DNA of 64,000 nucleotides from Ursus arctos (taxonomy: Eukaryota; Chordata; Mammalia; Carnivora; Ursidae): NCBI RefSeq assembly GCF_023065955.2, contig NW_026622808.1:38948475-39012474 (forward strand). Direction: 5' to 3'. A model generated the notes under the pieces. That model worked only from the letters and a program-made list of their open reading frames with translations. It did not search any database and had not been told where the DNA came from. The position numbers and the translations under genes are program-made. Below, in pieces: positions 32,051 to 43,188 of the stretch. Positions within the stretch are counted from its first letter, which is position 1. Each line of letters opens with the position of its first letter.

Positions 32051-32548
32051 AATTGACCGCTTAATGGAATTAGTCTTCCACTTTTAATTGGCTAGAAAAC
32101 TTGCCAAGAAGTTTTGCCTAACAGTCCGCCCGACAGAAAACATGAGGATGGTCCCTACCAATGGGAATCGAAGAGGATGACTATTCATTAAAGAGGCTAA
32201 GGCATGAAGCTGCTTGAAGCTGTAGGGCAAGGAAATGCTGCGGGGTGGGGGGTGGGGGGGAGCTTGCCCCTCGTAAACCCTAGGTTCCAAGGCCATCACC
32301 CCCAACAGATGAGGTCACAACAAATTGCAACAGGTCTTGACAAACAGTTTCCTCCCAGGAGTCAGTAAGTCACCTGAAAAGGCTTAGTTCTATCTGTCTG
32401 AAATCCCCCCAGTGTGAACACACTACCAGAATGGTCCAGGCGGGGCTGTTTCCTTTGCTCCTGTGCAAAAAGCAACGCAAACAACTCTACTCTAGAACCT
32501 CAGGCTATAGTTTCCTTCAGCAGGTAGAAAAGCTCATATTTCTAACAC
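32051..32548. other. Unassigned sequence
   Basis: Contains a G-rich run at 32240-32262 and nothing else recognised. Confidence 0.5.
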
Positions 32549-32549
32549 T

Positions 32550-32890
32550 CTGCTAAATGTGGGAATTGCCATCAAGATGCATCGAAGTGTACATTCTTGC
32601 TTAATAATTTCACTCCTGGGAAGACAGCCTTTTGAATGTGTGCAAAACTGTAGCTGCAAAGACTACTTATCGCAGGACTATTTATATCTTAAAAAATGGA
32701 AACAACTTAAATGTTATTCTACATGTGCTAAATATAGCCATAAAATGGAATATTGTGTCGCCTTTCAAAATAATGATGTAGAAAATAAACTTGTCTTTAT
32801 TTCCCAATTTTTCTACAACACACAAATATTATTATAAAGCCTGTAAAACAACACCATGGGGGAAAATAATTTAAAATCTCACATAGGCTA
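32550..32890 (+). mobile_element. Old L1-type fragment (ORF2 end and 3' UTR)
   Basis: 'aataatttcactcctgggaa', 'aaaaatggaaacaacttaaa tgttattctacatg' and 'aaaatggaatattgtgtcgc' follow the end of ORF2 in old L1s. A 92-codon open frame across it has no independent support. Confidence 0.65.
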
Positions 32891-33118
32891 ATGTTTACAC
32901 AGTTAAAATGACAATTTAAATACACTGGAAGAACATAATACTAGGGTGAGCTTCTTTTGCTAAAAATCTCTCATAAGACAGATATTCATTCCCATATTTT
33001 TAGCTATTAAAATCTGGATTCTATTACTTAAATTATCACTAACCTTTGCATTGTTATTTATCAAAATCTGGTCAAAAACTGGAAAATAAGGTAGTAAAAA
33101 GGCTTAAAAAAAAAGTCA

Positions 33119-33286
33119 GGGGCGCCTAGGTGGCTCAGTCATTAAGCATCCGCCTTCTGCCCAGGGTGTGATCCCAGGTCTTCAGGCTCCCCACTCAGCA
33201 GGAGGCCTGCTTCTTCCTCTCCCACTCCCCCTGCTTGTGTTCCCTCTCTGTCTCTCTCTCTGTCAAATAAATAAATAAAATCTTTA
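33119..33286 (+). mobile_element. Carnivore tRNA-Lys SINE (arctoid subtype)
   Basis: Head ggggcgcctaggtggctcag and tail aaataaataaataaaatctt. Target-site duplication aaaaaaagtca on both sides, ending at 33118 and 33299. Confidence 0.94.
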
Positions 33287-33299
33287 AAAAAAAAAGTCA

Positions 33300-33800
33300 T
33301 AAAATTCACATCCTGATATGGCCCAGGAACCTCATTTATAGGTAGTCTTCCTTCCATAATTCTGAGAAGCCCTACTGCATGGTTATGAAATCTGAACTAA
33401 CAGTTAGCAGCTGAAGTGTAGATGTGAGAAGGTCTGCCACAGACAAAAAAAAAATGCTGACGGCAGAGAAGAGTAGCAGCTGGCTGCTTGGTAATGTGAG
33501 AAGGTCTAGAAAAACCATGGCAAGCGGACCTGAGGACTCAAAAAAGCACTGATTCCCGGAGCCAACCAGCCCTAAAGCATTAAGAGGCCAATGCAATATA
33601 GCAAAGGCTAGTGACTGATGCTCATCCCACAGTGGCAAATGGTAGTTTGTAAAATCTGTCTCAATAGACAGGAGAACACGGTACCTATCATATAATGAGA
33701 TAAATGTGTGTCCTTGCATACCTATATTTTAAAAGTAGGATTTTATATCTATTTATATATTGGTGCGTGTATAGGTGTATGTGTATGACTTAGTGTTTTT
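33300..33800. other. Unassigned sequence
   Basis: Nothing recognised; the 115-codon frame on the minus strand (33372-33719) is hydrophobic but has no family resemblance. Confidence 0.45.
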
Positions 33801-33804
33801 TTTT

Positions 33805-34025
33805 TTTAATTTGGATTTTTAAAGGAAAATGTGTGGTAAAATCCAAATAGATCATGGTTTCATTAGGAATACTGTATCAATAGGACTTTCTTGATTTTGA
33901 CAAATGTAGTTATACAAAATATTAACATTAGGGGAAGGTGAGGGAAGGGCGTACAGGAACTCTACCAGATTTGCAACTTTTCCGTAAATCTAAAACTATT
34001 CCAAAATCAAAGTTTACTCAAAATA
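33805..34025 (+). mobile_element. L1M 3' UTR fragment
   Basis: 'aaaatattaacattagggga aggtgagggaagggcgtaca ggaactct' and 'cttttccgtaaatctaaaac tattccaaaat' follow the L1ME/L1M 3' end in sense orientation. Confidence 0.85.
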
Positions 34026-36400
34026 TACAGCAACAACACAAGGAATAAGGGCTTGGTTATTTAAATGTATTTTCTACCCCCTGCACCCTCTCCCCAAATC
34101 TCAAGGGGTCTGGAAACTAAGGTTTTACTGATTGGACCTGCGTGCATCGATGCACTACTGCACAGGCCCTTTCACCCTAGATGGCTATCTTCCTTTAGAA
34201 TCTGATAGCTCACAGCAAAACATCACGTTTACCCATTCACCACTCTGGGAAAAGGAGTGATTTCCCATAACAGAGTATTAAGAAAGTGATCCTGGTCCTC
34301 AGGTTTGCAAAGTCTGGAAAAGAAAGTGGTAGAACGCCACAGGATCCCAGTGCTCTCAGGACGGGAAGAGCTTCATCTGACAGGAAGCCCCATGGGGATG
34401 ACCTCAACCACCACATCCCAGGCATTATCTCATCTTGGCAGTATGTCATCCTCTACGTTCTCCCTCAAGTTGCTAAGAGGAAATGCGGAATGAGATGCAG
34501 CTCCAGCAGCCCACCTTGTTGTTAGGTAAATATTTTTAGCACTTTGAGGCATAGAGGCTACTTTTTAAGATCATCCCAGACATTCTGCAAAGGAGCAATG
34601 GAGACTTTCTCCACTACATTCTAATGAAAAACCTATGCTGTGCTTTGAGCCGGCCAACAATGGTCAGCAACAGGAAAAAACACTCCGCTTCAGGGGGCCA
34701 TAAATATTTACCGTGTCTGATGGTGTATTTACTACTCAGTGATCATGCAAAACAAATGTTCTAGGACAAGACATGGTCTGTGTTCCCACAGGCTCGTAGT
34801 TTGAAAGTTGGAAAGGAGCAGAGATGTCATCCAGTTTGCACATTTTACAGATTAGAAGGTTGAGGCTCCAACTATGCTCCCATCAAATATCTCCTTTTAA
34901 AGCATCTCCATTACAACACACATCCCCTGTTCACTGTTTATACATTTGTTTTTCACATGAGATTAGACGTGTGCATTTGCAGAGGGACTTAGTACAGAAA
35001 GCTTCATAAGCGTCAATAAAAGTCTGAGACACCAGGATGGAAGCCCAGCTCTGCCCTGACTCATGTTCCCTGGAATTTCTTTACTGCACCTAATTTTAAA
35101 ACTGAGAAGACAAATCCTATCTTAAAAGGCAAAAACTGCAGCCAGGAGTACATTGGAAACTCACTTGCTGATATATTATAAAACTAATACGATCTATTCA
35201 AAATTTTAAAAAAAGTATTCTTTCGCTCATTTCATCAGATAAAGACTAAAATGTTTTCTTTTTTTAAGAATTTCTGGGATGTTGCTTTATCAAAGTTCAT
35301 GGGGAGGAAGATTTACGGAGATAGGAAAGATTTTCAAAAACAGTGAGATGCAACGGAAAGGTTCCTGTTATTAACATGCACACAGTTACACAATGCCAAA
35401 GAAACCCTTCAGCCCCAGAATGCATCTACGTGATACGAAGAATGCTCAAATTAGCACTCCAGGCTGCAAAACTGCTGAAAACCCTTTTCTTCACCTCCAA
35501 TACATGAGTACCTCCAGTTCCTCATCTGAACTAATCAAGTTCAGGGTAAAACAAAATGGCAAATTAAGATCCTAGTTACAGCACTTGGTATCTCAATTGC
35601 AAGACTGAGAAAGATGGACCTGGCTTGAGTCTTTGCCTACGGTAGCAGCAGTAGGGAAAGCTCAGTCACCCCCACTAGCTCATCAGGCAGAGGCTCTAAA
35701 GAAGCGACAAGGAGAACTTGGGAGGGTCCTAATGCGCAGGCTTCCGGAACCAGATCACCTTCTCAGCCGCACCACACTCCTTTGTTCCGTTATGTGAGAT
35801 CTTCGATGGCCTCCACTGAGGCACAACTTACCCAATTAGCTGCCATCAACTCTTCCTGGCTCCCACTCTCCCACTTTGTCCATCAAGGCAGTCACTTAAA
35901 AGCTAAGTAGCGGAGGAAACTTCACTTTTCTAAAAGTACAAAGTTAACTAGCAAGCACTAGAGCCAGAGCAGATGTATGTGATACAAAATTTAAACACAG
36001 GCACCCACAACCTGATGAGATGTTTCTAAGGCTTTAGTTACATAGTTTCCTACTAGAGACTTCACCCCCACAAAGACCATTTAATTAGAAAAATTCTTGG
36101 GTATGATTCTGTGCATTTCAGAATAGCTATGTAATCACTTTGATTCTGCCTTTTTCAGCCATCAGATTGATTTGAAATAGGTAATTCCATGCATTATAGC
36201 CAAAATGTTAATTTAAAAAGGATCAAAAGGGAACCGTTTAGGGGAAGAGCCCCCCCCTCCATACACACATACAAATTTCCAAAACAAGAAATTGAGCACT
36301 GAACCATCACCAAAGAATGACAACATCTATTACAGATGTTATATTTAATCAAGATCTCAGCATTTGTTTACTATTTGCAAAGACCTTTTTCTTTTCTTTT
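34026..36400. other. Unassigned, largely single-copy sequence
   Basis: About 2.4 kb with no supported gene. A weak reverse-MIR piece ('cacattttacagattagaag') is at 34838-34870 and a C run at 36250-36257. Confidence 0.45.
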
Positions 36401-36404
36401 TCTT

Positions 36405-36640
36405 TTTGGCTAATAATTTGTAAGCACTACACATTATGTTTTATAGACATTAGCTCAGATAATCCTTACAATTGCCCTACAAGGTAGGAACCACTAATAA
36501 GCCTACCTGGAAGTGAGGAAATTCAAGACTAAGAAGGTTAAGTCCTCAGGTTATTAAGTTTGTTGGGGAGGCAATATTTGAACCCAGATCCTCCCCAAAG
36601 CTCATCCCACTTCTGACAATGTTTCCCTAAACATGGCCCA
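36405..36640 (-). mobile_element. MIR SINE
   Basis: 'gcactacacattatgtttta', 'agctcagataatccttacaa ttgccctacaaggtaggaac' and 'tatttgaacccagatcc' in reverse MIR order. Confidence 0.85.
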
Positions 36641-36665
36641 TGTACCATGATTAGAACGTGAGATT

Positions 36666-36800
36666 TTTATTTATTTATTTTTTTTAAGTAGGTGCCACAC
36701 TGGGCGTGAAGCCCAATGCAGGGTTTGAACTCACAACCCCGAGATCAAGACCTGAGCTGAGACTGAATCAGACACTGAAACAACTGAGCCAACCAGGCAT
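36666..36800 (-). mobile_element. Short older carnivore SINE
   Basis: 'ttatttatttattttttttaa' tail, 'ggtgccacactgggcgtgaa gccc' and head 'caactgagccaaccaggc'. Flanks gtgagattttt (36657-36668) and gtgagatttt (36801-36810) look like a target-site duplication. Confidence 0.85.
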
Positions 36801-36810
36801 GTGAGATTTT

Positions 36811-37550
36811 AAGATGCACATGGATACATACATTTTTGGTTTAATAGTTACATATGTGTTTATTTTAATGTAGATTAGAAAAAAATGATTCAACTAGCAG
36901 ATCTAACTTGGATCTTACTGCCAAGGATCTGGCTAATTTAGCATCAGTTACATACTTTGCAAGAGCTAGAAAAATAGTCAAGAATTCTCATGCCATTTCT
37001 TCTAAGGAATCAAGTGATCTGGCCCACCAAAGGATGGACTCCATACCAGTCTCATTAGACTGGCACCCAGCTGACTTAATCAGCCCAGACATTAAGTGAT
37101 TCCTTGCAGATGCCCAGAATCCAATGCTTTTACCTTCAAAGAAGAGTTTCTTTTCTTACCCTTCTCTTCTCCATCAACTAACCCCCTCACCTCCCCCCAC
37201 CCCTAACACACACATTCATCTGGTCCTGGGAGATTACCCAACATAAGATGAAGTGATTGAGAGCAGAGACATCTAGAAGGAAACAGACCTGCCCACTCAT
37301 CCCTGTCTCCCCAACATGGCTCATCACAGAACTCTCTCTAGGGTGGCCATAGCTGACTCTTGATCAAGCACCCTGTTCAAACAAAGGCCAGACATCAAAG
37401 CTCCAGCTGACTGAGAAACATCTGGGGGGAAAAGTCCTCTTGGTGACATGGTATTTTTAGTTTATCCTTTCTCTTTATTGTTGAAGTGACTCTGTAACTT
37501 TTGGCTGTGGCTCTCTAAGAGGTAGCCTGACTTTGTGTTATATATGTGTA
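36811..37550. other. Unassigned sequence
   Basis: Nothing recognised. Confidence 0.5.
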
Positions 37551-37742
37551 TTTTTTTTAAAGATTTTATTTTATTTATTTGACAGAGACAGCCAGCGAGA
37601 GAAGGAACACAAGCAGGGGGAGTGGGAGAGGAAGAAGCAGGCTCCTAGCGGAGGAGCCTGATGTGGGGCTCGATCCCAGAACGCTGGGATCACGCCCTGA
37701 GCCAAAGGCAAGACACTTAATGACTGTGCCACCCAGGCACCC
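37551..37742 (-). mobile_element. Carnivore tRNA-Lys SINE (arctoid subtype)
   Basis: aaagattttattttatttat tail, 'gacagagacagccagcgaga' body and head ccacccaggcaccc. It inserted into or next to TA-rich sequence, so the duplication cannot be defined. Confidence 0.94.
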
Positions 37743-37850
37743 AATATATATATATATATATATATGTATTTTTAAAGTACAATATATATATATGTATTTT
37801 TAAAGTACAATATATATATATATATATATATATATGTATTTTTAAAGTAA
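37743..37850. repeat. (TA)n microsatellite with a repeated 17-bp motif
   Basis: TATGTATTTTTAAAGTA occurs three times (37763-37779, 37791-37807, 37833-37849), separated by pure TA runs of different length. Confidence 0.92.
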
Positions 37851-38042
37851 CTTCTAATTGCACATGTAACACATGAATACTTCCTCCTTGTAAAAACATA
37901 AACTGCTAAAGATTAAACTAGAGCTGTCCCAGATGGCCACTGGAGCCAATACCAGACCCCATCCTCAGAGGGTATCATTTTAATGAAGTTATGGTGAAAT
38001 CCTTTCCAGTTACTTTCAATACATTTGTGTATCTTTGAAAAA
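37851..38042 (-). mobile_element. Old L1-type fragment (left half, split by the SUMO1 retrocopy)
   Basis: 'cacatgtaacacatgaatac ttcctccttgtaaaaac' and 'ttccagttactttcaataca' resemble the antisense of an old L1 3' UTR. The pattern continues at 39619 ('caacttgctttttattc', 'ttgacaatcttttcat', 'gtattgtattccatagtatgg'). Confidence 0.5.
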
Positions 38043-38596
38043 TAAATAATTGCTTTTTTAGGGTTTCTACAAATATTTTGTTTATTTTAATGAAACTGGT
38101 ACAATGTCCATTTGAAACCCATATCCTAGGCTAAAAAGTACAAATGAAATAAAAAAGAGCAGTGTTCTGTTGAATACACTTCTGCATTAATAACTTCATT
38201 AACTGTTAATGAAAATTACAACTTTTCTTGGCTCTTCTGACAAGACTTTTCTTTTATCTTAAAATGCTTTCTCTTCAGTGAAGCCATCTTTGGAGTTAGT
38301 CATTATTCTCACCATCTCTGTCATCTCGACTTCGGCCTGATAGTTCTCTTCTTTTGGTCCAGACGCACAAATTTTAAAAGTAGCTTCAAGTTAAGGAAAG
38401 GCCATTTTTTCACAGTTCAGTTCTCTGAAAAACTTTCATCTCCCACTGAAAGTCATAGTCCAGGAGTGAAGCAATCACTCCCACTGGTAGATCTTATTTA
38501 TCACAAGCCTGAAAACGCAAAATCCTGGAAATGGTGGCCTCTCTGTGCACACATGTAATTTTTAAAAAGGAGAGGGCAATATGAAGGGGACTGAGG

Positions 38597-38787
38597 CTTT
38601 TTTTTTTTTTTTTTTTTTTTTTAGAGAGAGAGAGAGAGAGTGCATGGGGAGCGACAGATGGAAAGGGAGAGAGAGAATCCCAAGCAGGCTCTGTACCCGA
38701 TATCGAGCTTGATCTCCCAACGCTGAGATCATGACCTGAGCTGAAATCGAGTCAGACACTCAACCCACTGAGCCACCCAGGTGCCCC
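38597..38787 (-). mobile_element. Carnivore SINE inside the SUMO1 retrocopy (3' UTR)
   Basis: Long T-run (38598-38622), (GA)n, body and head 'ctgagccacccaggtgcccc'. Target-site duplication AAGGGG(A)CTGAGG / AAGGGG(G)CTGAGG at 38584-38596 and 38788-38800 is SUMO1 3' UTR sequence. Confidence 0.95.
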
Positions 38788-38934
38788 AAGGGGGCTGAGG
38801 TTTCATCACCAAAAATCAGCACAACAAAAACAAGTGATAATGGATAATGGGTACTAGAATTCAAATTACCATTTGTTTTAGAGAGAGGGGGTGCCAGTTT
38901 TCAATTCCATTTTGAACACCACATTACAAAAGAA

Positions 38935-38957
38935 TGATTTTATTTATTTATTTATTT

Positions 38958-38988
<31 letters not shown>

Positions 38989-39145
38989 TGTGGGGAGTGG
39001 GGTGGAGCAGAGGGAGAGGGAGACAGAGAGAATCCTAAGCAGGGTCTACACCTGACATGGGGCTCGATCTCACAACCCTGAGATCAGACCTGAGCCTAAA
39101 CCAAGAGTTGGACGCTTAACTGGCTGTGCCACCGAGGTTGCCCCG
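38935..39145 (-). mobile_element. Second carnivore SINE inside the SUMO1 retrocopy
   Basis: 'tgattttatttatttattta' tail, (GA)n, body and head 'ctgtgccaccgaggttgcccc'. It interrupts the SUMO1 3' UTR between '...ccacattacaaaagaa' and 'gaactttttttt...'; only a short AGAA duplication is visible. Confidence 0.9.
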
Positions 39146-39618
39146 AGAACTTTTTTTTAAAAATAAAAGAGGATTGAGGGTAAAGAAAAAAAAAATAAAA
39201 AGAGTATCTAAATTGTTGAATGACCCCATTTATTCCTGCAAAACTTCAACCACGTCTTCTTCTTCCATTCCCAGTTCTTTTGGAGTGTGATTATCAGTGA
39301 TTCTCTGACCTCCGCAGAGAAACCTGGGTGAATTCATTGGAAGGCCCTGTCTTTGAGAGGGATTCTTTGAGTTTCTTGAGCTGTGTTGTCATTTCACTTT
39401 GAAGTGAATTTCACTGATATCCTGCCCAATGACTTTGAGTTTAATGTATTCTCCTGCCTTCTTATCCCCCAAGTTCTCAGCTGAAGGTTTTGCCTCCTGG
39501 TCAGACATGGTGACGGTGGCTTCATCCAGCGTCTCTGCTCAGCAGCGGTCTCAGTTAGGCAGAACCTCCCTCTGCGGTTTACAAATCCGTCTCTCTTCCA
39601 CCTAAATAATTGCTTTTT

Positions 39619-39835
39619 ATGTGATTTAGTTTAGCACACAAACGGCATCATACTCAAATTTCTGCAACTTGCTTTTTATTCTTCTTATTTATTTATTTAG
39701 CAACTTGCTTCTTGAAATCTAACATTATATCTTGACAATCTTTTCATCTTAGGCTTACGTCACTTTTTCTCTTTCTTTTCCTTTTTTTTTTTAAATTGCT
39801 GTATTGTATTCCATAGTATGGATATATATTTTAAA
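39619..39835 (-). mobile_element. Old L1-type fragment (right half)
   Basis: Continues the pattern broken at 38042 by the SUMO1 retrocopy: 'tttctgcaacttgctttttatt', 'attatatcttgacaatcttttc', 'ttgctgtattgtattccata'. Confidence 0.5.
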
Positions 39836-40039
39836 AGGTGAAAATATCATGCAATTCAACTTTGGCTTTTCCAGAGCACTTTTTCTTAGAGAGCAATGAC
39901 ACACAAGAAACTCCCCTTTCAGTTCTGTCCTTTCTGGGTTCTAGAAAACTGCCCCAGACTTCAGTAAAAATAAGAAATGGGTCACAATCTGAGTGAGGGA
40001 TCGACCTTAGTTTCATAAATCCTGGTGCAACGACATGTT

Positions 40040-40258
40040 AACAGGCTATGGAGTCAGGCAGGATCCCAATTCACAGCTATGTGGCCTTAGACCTGTTAAA
40101 CAATGTTTCTGAATCTCAGACTCATCACCTACAAAATGAAGATATTACTATTTGCCTTTCAAGGTCACTGTCAAGACTGTGTAAGAAAAGGAAATGAAAA
40201 CAGCAAGCAGAGAAACTGACACATGGTAAACACTTAATGCATGACAATTATTTTAAGC
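40040..40258 (+). mobile_element. MIR SINE
   Basis: 'ggagtcaggcaggatcccaa', 'ctcagactcatcacctacaaaatgaag' and 'catggtaaacacttaatgc' in MIR order. Confidence 0.8.
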
Positions 40259-40958
40259 TTCATGGCACAGTTCTGCTCAACAGTGCAGAATGCAAATCAA
40301 TTTCTATTGCGTAAGATTTCTAGTTTATGTTAAAAACTTATTAGTTCCCTTTGGAACATCTTGTTAATATGGATATTGCACCCTGTGAATTTACAGGCAG
40401 GGAAATTGAGATAGAGATATGCTCAAGGCAGATAGATCCATCATGGAGCCAGGATTTTCTAAGAGCCATTGAGCTTCTTTTTAAAATGATTTATCAATAA
40501 GTTAATAAACAGAATGCTTGAAATTGCTACCTGAAACCTTCTAAGTATATTGTCGGGAAGCTTGCCTGCCCTTGTTAATTGCCTTCAAATGACTATTATT
40601 CAAATTAATTGAGCTAAACAAATTAAAATTTAAAACAACTAAAAGGAGCAAAGTCTTTCAGGCAAAGAGGATAATATTTAATGAAATAAAGCAAAACAAA
40701 AAAGAAATAGGAAAATAAAAGCAATACAAATGGATGCTGCCACCAGGATTCCAGCCAACAGATAATGAAACAGGTTTTGCCTCAATCATGTAGTAGGGCT
40801 AAAATCATCAGCCTGAAGGACTCGGGACTCTGGATCAACTTCCCAATATGACATGGAGTAAGAGGAAAACAGAAGGTGGTTTTCTGGCAACAGCAATGTT
40901 GCCTGGGAGCTCTGTAGGCTCTGGTCTCTTTACCTTGTCACCTCCTCTATCACCTCTA
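40259..40958. other. Unassigned sequence
   Basis: AT-rich, nothing recognised; a weak reverse-MIR scrap is possible near 40390-40470. Confidence 0.45.
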
Positions 40959-40959
40959 C

Positions 40960-41516
40960 CAAGTCCCTGAACATCACATATGGCAGACAGCCTCTTGGGT
41001 GGCTTCTGTGATTCCTGCCTTCTTCTTGTGTTCATGCCCTTGTGAAGTCTTCAGTTCTATAGCCACAAGGAACTGAATGCTGCCAACAACCATGTGAGGT
41101 TTTTGTGTTTTGTTTTTTTTTAAAGATTTTATTTCTTTGTTGGAGAGAGAGAAGGAGCACAAGCAGAGGGAGTGGCAGGCAGAGGGAGAAGCAGGCTTTC
41201 CGCTGAGCAAGAAGCCCGATGTGGGACTCGATCTCAGGACCCCAGGATCACAACCTGGGCCGAAGGCAGATGCTTAACTGACTGAGCCACCCAGGAACCC
41301 CAACCATGTGATTTGTTAGGAAAAGATCTTCCCTAGTCAAAACTCAGATGAGACCACAGCCCTGGCTGACACCTTGATTCCAGCCATGGAATTAGAGGAC
41401 CCAGCTAAGCCATGCCGAACTCCTGATCCACAAAAACTGTAAGATGATAAATTTATGTTGTTATAAGGGGCTCAATTTGTGGTGATATTGTTATAGATAA
41501 CTAATACATCACATTT
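40960..41516 (+). mobile_element. MaLR/MLT-type LTR split by a SINE
   Basis: Left part to 41097 reads 'aacatcacatatggcagaca', 'gccacaaggaactgaatgct gccaac'. Right part from 41312 reads 'cagatgagaccacagccctg gctgacaccttgattccagcc' and 'aactgtaagatgataaattt atgttg...ttatagataactaatac'. This is the non-coding LTR only; no viral genes are present. Confidence 0.75.
41098..41300 (-). mobile_element. Carnivore SINE inside the LTR
   Basis: T-rich tail, 'aaagattttatttctttg', 'gagcacaagcagagggagtg' and head 'ctgagccacccaggaacccc'. Perfect 11-bp duplication caaccatgtga at 41087-41097 and 41301-41311. Confidence 0.95.
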
Positions 41517-41739
41517 GCTTCCGTGTCTGCATCCGAACCAAGAGGAGAAATCATATAAAGCCTGGTCTCAGCAGTAATGAGACAGCAAAAATCTATAGCA
41601 GTATTGGGTCTGTTTGATGATACTTGAAATGAGCCTTATTCCAAAAGCAGGTGCTATATTTTGTGGGGGTTTTTGTTCATCAATTTTTCCTTTTTTGTTC
41701 ACAGTGAAAGAGAACAACATACATTTTAACATATAATAG

Positions 41740-42070
41740 AACTTCAGGAGCAGATGATCTCCCTGGGAGATTTCCCTGACTTCCTAATTGATTTACCAGC
41801 TGCCAGGCCCCAACTTCACAGACCTACTCTGTCCTTGACCTTCTGGAAAGACCATTCCAATCAGATCATATTCTTCCAAAACCATCCCTGCCTGGAGAAT
41901 TAAAACCAAACTCCTTAGCAAGGCTCCAAGTCCAGGTTTGTTGAGTGAATAAAGAAATGAATAAAGGCATGTGGTAGAAAGCATATCCCACCGCACTGAA
42001 GTTGTGATTTCTCAACGGCAAAGACTGTATCTCATTCATTTTCACTTCCCCAGTGCCGAGCACAGGGTTT
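41740..42070 (+). mobile_element. L2 3' region, degenerate
   Basis: 'gagatttccctgacttccta', 'cctgcctggagaattaaaac' and the end 'caaagactgtatctcattca ttttcacttccccagtgccg agcacaggg' follow the L2 3' order. Confidence 0.6.
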
Positions 42071-42985
42071 GCCAGGCAGCAGCTGCCTCAGGTTGCCACT
42101 AGGATGCGGAGATAAAAACGCAGCATCACACTCCACTGTTCTAAGGATCTCTGTGTCATCTCAGTGGCGTTGGTTCTGGCACCTTGCACTTGTGACAAGG
42201 AGCCCAGGCTTTCCCAGGCCAATAATCTGCCCATTATATAGTAACGTTTAGCATCTAACAATATAAACACACCATCTGTTTAGTAGTCTAAAATTCCCGC
42301 TTGGGTCCATAATTCCTTCTTCACTGCAATCTAAGGGACTTTTGTTTATACCTTTCATTTGGTATGTTTTACTCCACTTCATACCTCAAGGGAGCCTGAG
42401 GACACCAACATAAACTGTGCAGAAACGTAGAGATTAGAAACATGGAGCTGCAGGAAATAGGAGTTGAAAGAAGAGACCTTGTAATGGTCTCAGGGCTTCC
42501 GGAGATGTGTTGAAACTGAAAGCGTGTAGCCTGTTTAGCAACAGTTAACCGGAGTTAGCAAGAGAGGGCAAAAATGACCAGAGAACTTCCAGGCCCAGCT
42601 ATTGTTGATTCAAAAGGGACACGTAAAGAAATTGCTGTGAATGGGCTCAGCCTCCGTGGATGCTGTTTGATTTGCTGGTTTTGCTGCTTTGAATGCTCTT
42701 CTGTGCGCCGGAAACTACACAGCGCTGTTTTATAGCAGAGCTTGCTTGTGCACTAACTTTACGACCTTTTCCCCATTCGGTCAACCCTCCCCCCATCCAG
42801 TCTTTGATCAAACGTATCTATAGCGAGCCCATATCCTGTCTCTTTCTCCTCCCCGTCGAAGCGCTAAGAAGCTAAGAATCATTCATAAGGACAGATGACT
42901 ATTCAAAGCGTCCCTTCCAAAGGCACTTGCACTGTCACAAGGAAGACACGAATAATTATTTACAAATTATTTATTTACAAATTAT
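42071..42985. other. Unassigned sequence
   Basis: No gene or repeat supported; tttacaaattattta is repeated at 42958-42985. Confidence 0.5.
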
Positions 42986-42989
42986 TTTC

Positions 42990-43188
42990 AAATACACCAC
43001 CTTATTTGATGCTCAGTGCCTAGCCCATAGTAGGCACTCATTTGTATTTAAAGAATGGATGGGTTAAGAAACAGAGGCTCAGAGAGCTTAAGTGACTTGC
43101 CTAAGGTCACACAGTGAATTAAAGGCAGAGCGGAGGAGGAGAACACAGGTTTCCTGATTCCACATTCCAATCTTTCACTATTCCCACC
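42990..43188 (-). mobile_element. MIR SINE
   Basis: 'aaacagaggctcagagagct taagtgacttgcctaaggtc acacag' is a clear reverse MIR core; an L2/MIR-type end ('gcccatagtaggcactc') precedes it. Confidence 0.88.

Larger units (their letters stand above)
38059..39602 (-). pseudogene. SUMO1P: Processed SUMO1 pseudogene (retrocopy), interrupted by two SINEs
   Basis: Read on the minus strand this is an intronless SUMO1 mRNA copy: 5' UTR from about 39602, start codon at 39508-39506 (protein start [11 protein letters not shown]), coding-equivalent region to the ancestral TAG at 39210-39208, then a long 3' UTR down to 38059. The coding part is 301 rather than 306 bases. I see a 1-base loss in the codons after FKV, 2-base losses at the former ESYCQ and QTGG codons, and a TAA in place of the CAA codon near the C terminus, so no SUMO-like protein can be made. 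A perfect 16-bp target-site duplication, TAAATAATTGCTTTTT, flanks it (38043-38058, 39603-39618), the sign of L1-driven insertion. Two SINEs (38597-38787 and 38935-39145) sit in the 3' UTR part. SUMO1 itself is a ubiquitin-like modifier; this copy has no evident promoter. Confidence 0.95.

Noticed and set aside
38562..38759. 65-codon frame ending in a Lys-rich run
   Set aside because: It is the SINE inside the SUMO1 retrocopy; the Lys run is its poly(A) tail.
39208..39508. SUMO1 coding sequence as a functional retrogene
   Set aside because: Three small deletions and a stop codon break the frame.
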